Shown here in pieces: positions 1 through 5,292 of a stretch of DNA of 11,894 nucleotides. A model generated the notes under the pieces. The model was not told where the DNA came from, made no database searches, and saw only the letters and a program-made list of their open reading frames with translations. Position 1 is the first letter of the stretch. Each line of letters opens with the position of its first letter. Source of the stretch: an uncultured Sulfitobacter sp. (lineage in GTDB: Bacteria; Pseudomonadota; Alphaproteobacteria; Rhodobacterales; Rhodobacteraceae); contig CALAIJ010000075.1 of assembly GCA_937923365.1 (NCBI GenBank), positions 1 to 11,894 of the forward strand, read 5' to 3'. The position numbers and the translations under genes were made by a program.

Positions 1-1
1 G

Positions 2-1048
2 GGTCAAAGCACCCTGCCCGTGCCTGCCAATGCCCGCGCCGAAGAGAAGGTCAACAAGGTTGAGATTTCTCTGGTACTGGACGTGTCCGGTTCGATGAAA
101 GACAACAACAAGATGGACAACATGCAGGATGCTGCAGGAACGTTCATTGATACCGTTTTGTCGCCAGCGAACGCGGATTTGATCTCGATCAACCTTGTCC
201 CCTATTCACAGCATGTGAATGCGGGTCCGTTGATCTTTGACCGCCTGAACGTGAATCAGTTGCACAGCTACTCGCATTGTCTTGAGTTCAATAACAATGA
301 ATTCAGCACCACGCAGCTGGACACATCGCGTTTCTATACGCAGATGCAGCACTTTCAGTGGAACACCTATTCGATCCAGTCAGGCACCCAGCAGAACACG
401 CGCTATGACACGGTTTGCCCGCGCTATGAATACGAGCGGATCATTCCGACCAGCCAGAACCCGACGTACCTCAAGCAGCAGATCAACAAGATGAAGCCGC
501 GTGCGGGTACACAGATTTTCTTTGGCATGAAATGGGCCGTTGCGATGTTGGATCCATCCTTCCGCAGCATCAACCAAAGCCTGTCCTCAGCGGGTCATGT
601 AGACAGCGTCTTTAGCCCCCGTCCTGCGGAGTATACCGACGATGAAACGCTCAAGACTGTGGTGCTGATGACGGACGGCCAGAACTCTTCTGCCACCAGG
701 ATTGCCAGCCACTACTACAACTCCGACAGTGAAATCGTGCACTGGGCCAACTACAACTTTAACTACTATCTGTGGAACTACGTGAACTCGTACTACCACA
801 ATCAATTCTACTACACGAAGTACTCTGAAACCTTCGGCGACCAGTTGCTTTACAACATGTGCGACGCGGCCAAGGCCAAGAACATCGTGATCTGGTCCAT
901 CGGCTTTGAAGTGGGCGACCACGGCGCGGATGTGATGGAATACTGCGCCTCGTCACCCAGCCACTTCTTCCGTGTGGAAGGCATCAAAATCGAGGACGCT
1001 TTCGAAGCGATCGCGCGTCAGATCAACCAGTTGAGGCTCACACAATGA
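2..1048 (+). CDS. TadG-like pilus protein with von Willebrand A domain (5'-truncated by window edge)
   Basis: The frame is open from base 2, so the beginning, probably including a TadE-like transmembrane anchor, lies outside the window. The GTG at 20 is unlikely to be the true start. Counting from that codon, the visible part is a von Willebrand A domain with a complete metal-ion-dependent adhesion site: DVSGS at 21-25, a threonine in RAGTQ at 164 and the aspartate of MTDG at 219. Family knowledge: TadG-type vWA proteins belong to tad (Flp) pilus gene sets and are placed outside the inner membrane, where they act in pilus assembly or adhesion. Four cysteines (87, 133, 281, 309) could form disulfides in the periplasm. 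Residues 231-268, just after the MTDG strand, are extremely rich in Tyr and Asn. The stop overlaps the next start (ATGA), so it is coupled to two TadE-like genes. The family call is firm; the exact role is inferred. Confidence 0.85.
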   Translation, partial: GQSTLPVPANARAEEKVNKVEISLVLDVSGSMKDNNKMDNMQDAAGTFIDTVLSPANADLISINLVPYSQHVNAGPLIFDRLNVNQLHSYSHCLEFNNNEFSTTQLDTSRFYTQMQHFQWNTYSIQSGTQQNTRYDTVCPRYEYERIIPTSQNPTYLKQQINKMKPRAGTQIFFGMKWAVAMLDPSFRSINQSLSSAGHVDSVFSPRPAEYTDDETLKTVVLMTDGQNSSATRIASHYYNSDSEIVHWANYNFNYYLWNYVNSYYHNQFYYTKYSETFGDQLLYNMCDAAKAKNIVIWSIGFEVGDHGADVMEYCASSPSHFFRVEGIKIEDAFEAIARQINQLRLTQ

Positions 1049-1584
1049 TGCATGCTTTGAAAAAACGCTTGCGGCGCTTTGGCCGCAAGGAAGATGGCAG
1101 CGCGATCATGATCGAGTTTGTGATTTTTGTCCCGCTCTTGTTCTCTGTCTTCCTGATGGGTGTGGAAATGGGTCTCTACTCGATGCGCCACATGTTTCTG
1201 GACCGTGGGTTGGACATGACCGTGCGCTATGTGCGGCTGAACACCAACACGCCGATGACACATGGGTTCCTCAAGGACATGATCTGCGACAACGCGGGTT
1301 TCATCGACGATTGCGAAACCACGCTGCGCCTTGAAATGACACCGATCAACCCGCGTGCCTTTTCCACGTTCGATCAGGAACCTGACTGCATCGACGTCAG
1401 CGAGGATGTCCAGCCAGCCCGTGGTTTCACGTTGGGCTTTGAGCATCAGGTGATGATCCTGCGTGCCTGCGTAAAGTTCCTGCCGGTCTTCCCCACCACG
1501 GGTCTGGGCTACGCCTTTGAGAAAGACGGCTCCGGCCGGGCGCGCATGGTCTCATCCGCCGTATTTGTACAGGAGCCGAACTAA
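1045..1584 (+). CDS. TadE-like pseudopilin / pilus assembly protein
   Basis: A 179-residue protein with a short basic N-terminus (KKRLRRFGRK), then an EDGS motif and one hydrophobic segment (about 21-45) containing the conserved glutamate E24. This is the TadE/TadF pseudopilin signature: prepilin-peptidase-type processing ahead of a hydrophobic stretch with Glu at +5. Here Glu is at +6 if cleavage follows G18, and at +5 only if it follows S19. The rest is a periplasmic domain with cysteines around residues 76, 83, 112 and 132-137. Family knowledge: TadE-like proteins are minor pseudopilins needed for Flp pilus biogenesis at the inner membrane. The start overlaps the upstream stop by 4 bp (ATGA); a second in-frame ATG follows at once. 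It sits between the vWA protein and a second TadE-like protein. Whether it is TadE or TadF proper cannot be told from this window. Confidence 0.82.
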   Translation: MMHALKKRLRRFGRKEDGSAIMIEFVIFVPLLFSVFLMGVEMGLYSMRHMFLDRGLDMTVRYVRLNTNTPMTHGFLKDMICDNAGFIDDCETTLRLEMTPINPRAFSTFDQEPDCIDVSEDVQPARGFTLGFEHQVMILRACVKFLPVFPTTGLGYAFEKDGSGRARMVSSAVFVQEPN

Positions 1585-2156
1585 TGGCCAACAAATCCAC
1601 CTTGCAACGATGCCTGAACTGGGTGCGCTGCGACTTTGCCCGCCGCGAGGATGGCACAGTCGCGGTCGAAGCCATGCTGGTGATGCCCGTCATGTTCTGG
1701 GCTTACCTGTCGGTCTTTGCGATCCATGACGCCTACCGGACCTATGGAATGCACCAAAAGGCTGCCTATTCCATCGGTGACGCCATTAGCCGCGAAACCG
1801 TGCCAATCGACAATGCCTATTTCGACGGCACCCGTGACATGTTCGAATATCTGACCCACAGTCAGGGCCAGACAGACATGCGCATCAGCCAGATTTGGTA
1901 CGACGCGGTCAATGACGAGTACCGCCGCGACTGGTCTGAAGTGCGCGGCAACATTGCTGCGTTGACGGACGCTGAAGTGCTCAACTGGCATAATAAGCTG
2001 CCTATCATGCTGGGCAATGAGCGTGTGGTGCTGCTTGAGACATGGAGCAACTATGACCCGCCATTCGAGACGGGGCTGACCGTGGACGAAATTCGCACCT
2101 TTGTGTTCACCCGTCCGCGCTATGCGCCCGTCGTATGCTTTGACGCCTGTAACTGA
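1584..2156 (+). CDS. Second TadE-like pseudopilin / pilus assembly protein
   Basis: A 190-residue protein that starts at an ATG sharing one base with the previous stop (TAATG), so translation is probably coupled. The N-terminus is basic and followed by EDGTVAVEA: with cleavage after G24 the glutamate E29 is at +5, the canonical pseudopilin spacing. One hydrophobic helix follows (about 26-47). The remaining 140 residues should be periplasmic and contain only a late cysteine pair region (VVCFDACN) at the very C-terminus. Family knowledge: TadE/TadF-type minor pseudopilins occur as neighbouring pairs beside tadG. It is the last gene of the plus-strand set and is followed within 30 bp by a strong hairpin terminator. 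The family call is good; assignment as TadE or TadF is left open. Confidence 0.8.
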   Translation: MANKSTLQRCLNWVRCDFARREDGTVAVEAMLVMPVMFWAYLSVFAIHDAYRTYGMHQKAAYSIGDAISRETVPIDNAYFDGTRDMFEYLTHSQGQTDMRISQIWYDAVNDEYRRDWSEVRGNIAALTDAEVLNWHNKLPIMLGNERVVLLETWSNYDPPFETGLTVDEIRTFVFTRPRYAPVVCFDACN

Positions 2157-2183
2157 TCAGACCGACCATAAAACGATCCTTCA

Positions 2184-2215
2184 GACCCGTAGTGCCTAGC
2201 GCTGCGGGTCGTTTT
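2184..2215. terminator. Strong hairpin terminator between convergent genes
   Basis: Bases 2184-2195 and 2199-2210 pair into a 12-bp stem (two G-T wobbles, no mismatch) closed by the triloop CTA, followed on the plus strand by GTTTTCTTG. This is a good intrinsic terminator for the pilus genes ending at 2156. The stop codon of the minus-strand gene (TAG, 2196-2198) is exactly the triloop, so the stem also serves the converging transcript. In that direction the T-run (within GATCGTTTTATGG) comes about 7 nt after the stem, so it is weaker. Confidence 0.85.
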
Positions 2216-2696
2216 CTTGTGTAGCGCGTTCCTTGATCATGTCGCCCAGCAGATTGGACATCAGCTTGCCCGACTGGCGCGGGGTCATACCACCCACTCC
2301 GATCCGCCGTCCGATGCGCCACCAAAGCCCCGGACGCCATTGCAGACTGGCACCGGTGCGTAGGCGCACGGTAAAGCCGTTGGACGGGCGAAATGCAAAG
2401 AACCCGCCATCCACGGCCTCGATCTCTTCGATGGGAGCGATGGGCGTGCCTTGCGTGTCGTGAAGCCCTGCGGCCGTCAGCACCACGGCATCCGCCCCGG
2501 ACCGCCAGACCGCGCGGGCACCAAAAAGCGCGCCTATGCCGCCTGCAATCATCAGGATTTGAAGATAAAGGATTGGCGGGCGCTGCACGCTGACCCACAG
2601 CAACACAACCGACAAAGCCAGAAAGGTGACCACCCCCGCCACGCGGCGCAGCGCGGAAATGCGCAGTTCTGTGATGATCTCATCTGCGTTGGTCAT
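2196..2696 (-). CDS. Two-helix inner-membrane protein with PH-like C-terminal part, unknown function
   Basis: A 166-residue protein when started at the ATG at 2696 (MTNADEII); a longer in-frame extension to 2756 runs into the intergenic space and has no reason to be preferred. Two hydrophobic helices (about 19-37 and 42-63) are joined by a short polar turn, followed by a roughly 100-residue soluble part. That part reads VLTAAGLHD, then IAPIEEIEAV and GFTVRLRTG. The pattern of a residue-type switch plus a short strand pair resembles small bacterial PH-like membrane proteins, but this is only an impression. I do not recognise a named family. It lies 81 bp downstream of the CpxP-like gene on the same strand and may be the last gene of the sigma-factor operon or have its own promoter: an 11-bp motif at 2763-2773 recurs upstream of the EF-hand gene. 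Its stop codon lies in the loop of the shared terminator. Confidence 0.7.
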   Translation of the reverse strand: MTNADEIITELRISALRRVAGVVTFLALSVVLLWVSVQRPPILYLQILMIAGGIGALFGARAVWRSGADAVVLTAAGLHDTQGTPIAPIEEIEAVDGGFFAFRPSNGFTVRLRTGASLQWRPGLWWRIGRRIGVGGMTPRQSGKLMSNLLGDMIKERATQENDPQR

Positions 2697-2762
2697 GGCC
2701 TTGCCCCTGTCGTGCCTTTGAAACGCACAGAGCGCATATCTGGCGGCAGGGCGCAAGCCGTC

Positions 2763-2773
2763 ACGGGGTGGCA
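2763..2773 (-). repeat. 11-bp motif shared with the EF-hand leader (copy 1)
   Basis: TGCCACCCCGT on the minus strand, 67-77 bp upstream of the start at 2696. An identical copy lies at 4741-4751, 56-66 bp upstream of the EF-hand start. Both are preceded by a GGAATG/GGAGTG element at nearly the same distance. A shared promoter or operator is possible, but one exact 11-mer is not significant by itself. Confidence 0.35.
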
Positions 2774-2777
2774 GTCA

Positions 2778-3266
2778 TCACTCCCGCCCACGTTTACCCT
2801 TGCGTGAACGCCGTTTCTTAAGCGTCTCTTCCAGCTGGTCGGCATAGGCGGCCCGTTCCTGAGGCGTCATCGCTTCGACCAAGGCGATCCATTGGGTCTG
2901 ACCTGCGGACTGCGCGGCCAACACGCGGTCGCGCTGCGCTGTCAGAAGGGCGCGCACGGCTTGCGCGTCAAAAGGCTCTGCCCGCAGCGCACCCAGCATG
3001 TCCTGATAGGCTGCACGCCGCTCTTCACGGCTGGACGACTGCCGGATCGCCTTATGCAGGCTGCGCCGCTGCGCTTGTGGCAAGGCACGCACGTAAGGTG
3101 CGGCATAGCCCTGCAAGGCGGGCGGAGCACTGCGCCACCCGCCGCCTCTGTCGCCGCCATGTCGCCATGCGGCCCCTGCCACCATGCCCGCCACCAGCAG
3201 GTTCAGCGCCAATGAGCACGCCAGCACCACTTTGAAACGCCGTGACGTTTTGATCTGATCGCTCAT
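2778..3266 (-). CDS. CpxP/CnrX-like membrane-anchored periplasmic protein (putative heavy-metal or envelope-stress sensor)
   Basis: A 162-residue protein with an N-terminal anchor or uncleaved signal (about 12-33, with the LALNLLVAG pattern typical of this family). A Gly/Arg-rich linker and an all-helical, Arg/Gln/Ala-rich region follow, containing YVRALPQAQRRSLHKAI and EERRAAYQDMLGAL. This matches the 'periplasmic heavy metal sensor' (Metal_resist) and CpxP-like architecture. Family knowledge: in CnrYXH-type systems the X protein senses metal in the periplasm and controls an anti-sigma factor. I see few His or Cys residues, so metal binding is doubtful. It begins 3 bp after the stop of the anti-sigma-like gene with a good AAGGA site 6 nt before the ATG, so it belongs to the sigma-factor operon. 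A sensor role is inferred from position and architecture. Confidence 0.75.
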   Translation of the reverse strand: MSDQIKTSRRFKVVLACSLALNLLVAGMVAGAAWRHGGDRGGGWRSAPPALQGYAAPYVRALPQAQRRSLHKAIRQSSSREERRAAYQDMLGALRAEPFDAQAVRALLTAQRDRVLAAQSAGQTQWIALVEAMTPQERAAYADQLEETLKKRRSRKGKRGRE

Positions 3267-3269
3267 GAC

Positions 3270-3611
3270 TTATCCTTCCTCGATGTCCCAGCCGAACGCG
3301 GCTGTCTCGTCCTCCGTCGTGGTCTCGACGCCCAGCACGATGCCACCCAGATCGGGCATCACGTCGGGGGGCGCGATGCCGATCCACAGACCAACGCAGG
3401 CTGCTGTGGCCAAGCCGCACACGGCAGGGACCCCTCCGGTGGCGTTCACGAACGCCTCCCAAAGATTGCGCCTGCGCCTTGGTTGCTGGGCCAGCGCATC
3501 CGCCTGCACCCGCGCAAGCAAAGCATCCGGCACCTGTGGTGGCGTGCTGCGGGCCGCTTGAAACAGCGCCTCGAGCTCTGCGTCGTTGTTGTGGTCTTTA
3601 TCCGTTGTCAT
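3270..3611 (-). CDS. Small single-pass membrane protein, putative anti-sigma factor
   Basis: A 113-residue protein with an acidic, helical N-terminal half (DAELEALFQAARSTPPQVPD), a basic patch PRRRR at 44-48, one transmembrane helix (about 62-80) and a short acidic C-terminal tail. A cytoplasmic N-terminus with a periplasmic tail fits the positive-inside rule. It overlaps the upstream ECF sigma gene by 14 bp (3598-3611), the usual arrangement for a sigma factor and its anti-sigma partner. There is no HxxxCxxC zinc motif, so it is not a ZAS-type anti-sigma. Small roseobacter proteins of this kind are sometimes mislabelled as dihydroorotate dehydrogenase; nothing here supports that enzyme. The protein is real by context and composition; the anti-sigma role is inferred from location and topology. 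Confidence 0.7.
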   Translation of the reverse strand: MTTDKDHNNDAELEALFQAARSTPPQVPDALLARVQADALAQQPRRRRNLWEAFVNATGGVPAVCGLATAACVGLWIGIAPPDVMPDLGGIVLGVETTTEDETAAFGWDIEEG

Positions 3612-4176
3612 CTTGATACCCCAACGCTTCTTTCTGGTCTGCCAATGCGGCTGTAAGTGCCCGTTTTCCCCGCGCGGTCAGACTTTCGACCGCCTCAACG
3701 CCGACGCCTAGAATGCTGGCAATCTCCGGGTTCGCCAAGCCGTCAATGTGGCGCAGTACGACCGCCTGCCGCTGCCGGTCCGGCAAAACTGCCAGTGCGG
3801 CCTGCAATGCATCCACTCGGGCCGCCTGCTGCATCTGTGCTGCGGCAGAGGGCGCGGGATCGGCAGGTTCAGCCACATCGTCGAGCGGCGTGGTGCGGCG
3901 CTTGCGCAAGAGATCCGTGCACAGATTGGCAACCACACGGTAAATCCACGTGCTGACCTTGGCCTCGCCCGCCCGCCATTGCGGCGCGATCTTCCATAGC
4001 CGCATCAGCGCTTCCTGGGCCACGTCCTGCGCCTCGGCCCCATCCCCAAGGACCCGCAACGCGTGACCATACATCAGAGGCGTGAGCCGCGTGGCCAAAA
4101 GCCCTGCCGCCGCTGCATCCCCCGCCGCATAGCGCGCGAGCAATGCCGCGTCCTCATCTGGTGTGTCCGCCTTCAT
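3598..4176 (-). CDS. ECF-family RNA polymerase sigma factor
   Basis: A 192-residue sigma-70 family protein of ECF size and layout. Region 2 spans about 25-95 and contains DGAEAQDVAQEALMRLW (45-61) and the -10-binding helix VSTWIYRVVANLCTDLLRK. A short linker is followed by region 4 (about 125-175), with LPDRQRQAVVLRHIDGL and a helix-turn-helix around NPEIASILGVGVEAVES. Regions 1 and 3 are absent, as expected for ECF sigmas. The start is placed at the ATG at 4176, preceded by AAGG at 6 nt spacing. A longer form beginning at 4236 would overlap the EF-hand stop (TGATG), but its extra 20 residues are encoded across a perfect inverted repeat and look non-conserved. It is co-transcribed with the anti-sigma-like gene (14-bp overlap) and the CpxP-like gene. 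Its regulon cannot be read from the window; autoregulation is likely for this class. Confidence 0.93.
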   Translation of the reverse strand: MKADTPDEDAALLARYAAGDAAAAGLLATRLTPLMYGHALRVLGDGAEAQDVAQEALMRLWKIAPQWRAGEAKVSTWIYRVVANLCTDLLRKRRTTPLDDVAEPADPAPSAAAQMQQAARVDALQAALAVLPDRQRQAVVLRHIDGLANPEIASILGVGVEAVESLTARGKRALTAALADQKEALGYQDDNG

Positions 4177-4190
4177 TGCAGCCTTGGCTA

Positions 4191-4229
4191 AAGGGCGCGC
4201 AGGGCCTTTACAAGCTTCCGCGCGCCCTT
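4191..4229 (-). promoter_or_regulatory. Perfect 10-bp inverted repeat between EF-hand and sigma genes
   Basis: AAGGGCGCGC at 4191-4200 is the exact reverse complement of 4220-4229, separated by 19 bp. On the minus-strand transcript the hairpin would sit 7-45 nt after the EF-hand stop and be followed by TTTAGCC, a very short U-run. It lies just ahead of the chosen sigma start. A partial terminator or attenuator, or an mRNA-stabilising stem giving more EF-hand protein than sigma factor, would fit. The structure is seen; the function is inferred. Confidence 0.55.
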
Positions 4230-4235
4230 GGGCCA

Positions 4236-4685
4236 TCAGTCTTTGGCTTGCTTGTTGCCGTGACGCTTGCCGTGGTGGCGCGCCTTGGCGAACTCCTCGG
4301 CGCTGAGCGCGCCATTGCCGTCCGCATCCAGCCGTTCGAACATCTTGGCGGGATCGCGCCGCGCCATGATCTCTTCTTGGCTCAGCTTGCCATTGCCGTC
4401 GGTGTCAAGCCGATCGAGCATCTTCTCGGCGCGCTTGGCCCGCCGTGCCTTGCTGCGGTTGGCCAGTTCTTCGGCATTCAGTTGTCCGTCACCATCGGTG
4501 TCGGCAGCAGCAAAACGCGCAGCGGCGTGGGCGGCAAGCTCGGCTTGGGTCACCTGACCGTTGCCGTCTGCGTCGATCTCGCCGAAATGTTTGGCGTGGC
4601 CGCCGCTTTTTGCCCAGACGGCTCCGCCGCCCAGTGCCAACACGGCCACAAGGCCTGCGATCTTCAGGTTTGCTCTCAATGTCAT
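4236..4685 (-). CDS. Secreted calcium-binding protein with four EF-hands
   Basis: A 149-residue protein when started at the ATG at 4685, which has AGGAGA 6 nt upstream and directly opens a Sec signal peptide (MTLRANLKIAGLVAVLALGG, likely cut after AVWA at 25). Four canonical EF-hand loops follow, at 38-49, 62-73, 94-105 and 120-131. Each has D-x-D-x-N/D-G-x-hydrophobic-x3-E, with all Ca2+ ligands present at positions 1, 3, 5 and 12. Between and after them are basic stretches (RSKARRAKRAEK, ARHHGKRHGNK). The mature protein should be periplasmic or exported and bind up to four Ca2+. It is the first gene of the minus-strand operon that continues with the ECF sigma, anti-sigma-like and CpxP-like genes, with 59 bp holding a strong inverted repeat before the sigma start. 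Calcium binding is well supported by sequence; acting as the sensor for the sigma factor is inferred from context. Confidence 0.9.
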   Translation of the reverse strand: MTLRANLKIAGLVAVLALGGGAVWAKSGGHAKHFGEIDADGNGQVTQAELAAHAAARFAAADTDGDGQLNAEELANRSKARRAKRAEKMLDRLDTDGNGKLSQEEIMARRDPAKMFERLDADGNGALSAEEFAKARHHGKRHGNKQAKD

Positions 4686-4691
4686 CAGGTC

Positions 4692-4697
4692 TCTCCT
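4692..4697 (-). promoter_or_regulatory. Ribosome binding site deciding the EF-hand start
   Basis: AGGAGA on the minus strand, 6 nt before the ATG at 4685. It selects this start over the much longer open frame reaching 4961, and agrees with the signal peptide that begins there. Confidence 0.85.
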
Positions 4698-4707
4698 ATG
4701 ATCCTTT

Positions 4708-4749
4708 GGACCACCCCGTTTTGGCGTGGTCCATGGTGATACGGGGTGG
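4708..4749 (-). promoter_or_regulatory. Two mutually exclusive inverted repeats in the EF-hand leader
   Basis: Two pairings compete for the same bases. GGACCAC (4708-4714) pairs with GTGGTCC (4726-4732). CCACCCCGT (4711-4719) pairs with ACGGGGTGG (4741-4749). The first would end about 10 nt before the AGGAGA site of the EF-hand gene. If transcribed, this is a plausible attenuator or RNA switch; if not, the repeats could be a DNA operator. No T-run follows, so control at the ribosome binding site would be likelier than termination. The pairings are seen; the role is inferred. Confidence 0.45.
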
Positions 4750-4751
4750 CA
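4741..4751 (-). repeat. 11-bp motif shared with the 2697-2777 gap (copy 2)
   Basis: TGCCACCCCGT on the minus strand, identical to 2763-2773 and at a similar distance from the next start codon. It also forms the outer arm of the inverted repeat in the EF-hand leader, so it may be structural rather than a protein site. Confidence 0.35.
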
Positions 4752-4863
4752 CCTGCATTCCGTCGCGGATTGTCTGAAAAACTTTGAGAGCCCTTTGCGA
4801 CATGGCGCCGCAAGGCGGCGATCGACGCTTCCTTTCGGGCACGCAATTGCGCATGTATGTTGC

Positions 4864-5274
4864 ATGGACACAGTACAGCAGCCAACCACCACCGAAACCG
4901 AACGTCCGCGCTGGCCTTCGATCTTTCGCGGGTGGCGTGGCAAATGCCCTCGCTGCGGCAAAGGCCCCTTGCTGCACGGCTATCTGAAAGTGAACGATGA
5001 CTGCACCTCTTGCCATCAAGCGTTTCACCACCACCGTGCCGACGACGGACCCGCCTATCTGACCATCCTGATTGTGGGCCATTTGATGGCGCCTTTGCTG
5101 CACATCGTGTTCGTTCATTGGCGGCCGGAACCTTTGACGCTGTTTACGATCTTTTCGGTTGGATGTGTGGGCCTGTCGCTTTACCTTCTGCCCAGATTGA
5201 AGGGCGCGCTGATTGGTTTCCAATGGGCCAAAGGCATGGGGGGCTTTGGCCAACCCGAAAGACCGCGCCGCTGA
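4864..5274 (+). CDS. DUF983 family zinc-ribbon membrane protein
   Basis: A 136-residue protein with a proline/threonine-rich start, then FRGWRGKCPRCGKGPLL. This is the DUF983 hallmark, with C28 and C31, and a second pair CTSC at 47-50, which together look like a four-cysteine zinc site. Two transmembrane helices follow (about 64-84 and 89-110), then a short basic tail. Family knowledge: DUF983 proteins are widespread in Alphaproteobacteria and their biochemical role is not established. The start at ATG 4864 gives the usual family length but has no clear Shine-Dalgarno site; the frame stays open to 4726 without a better start. The NUDIX gene begins 18 bp downstream on the same strand, so the two are probably co-transcribed. 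The 178 bp separating this gene from the divergent EF-hand gene must hold the promoters for both. Confidence 0.85.
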   Translation: MDTVQQPTTTETERPRWPSIFRGWRGKCPRCGKGPLLHGYLKVNDDCTSCHQAFHHHRADDGPAYLTILIVGHLMAPLLHIVFVHWRPEPLTLFTIFSVGCVGLSLYLLPRLKGALIGFQWAKGMGGFGQPERPRR

Positions 5275-5280
5275 CCTTTG

Positions 5281-5285
5281 AAAGG
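5281..5285 (+). promoter_or_regulatory. Ribosome binding site deciding the NUDIX start
   Basis: AAAGG, 7 nt before the ATG at 5293. It favours this start over the in-frame TTG at 5278, which would place the site inside the coding region. Confidence 0.7.
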
Positions 5286-5292
5286 CGCGTGC

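Noticed and set aside
587..922. Val/His-rich minus-strand frame opposite the vWA gene
   Set aside because: Its repetitive Val and His content is the complement of the Tyr/Asn codons in the vWA insert, not an independent protein.
2697..2756. Longer N-terminus of the two-helix protein
   Set aside because: The extra 20 residues come from the gap sequence, and an ATG at 2696 directly precedes a normal cytoplasmic N-terminus.
3270..3611. Dihydroorotate dehydrogenase as product of the small membrane protein gene
   Set aside because: The protein has 113 residues, one membrane helix and none of the flavin-binding barrel; the name would be a database carry-over.
4806..4820. Hairpin CGCCGC-AAG-GCGGCG upstream of the DUF983 gene
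   Set aside because: A short GC stem without T-run or relation to a ribosome binding site; such stems are expected by chance in GC-rich DNA.
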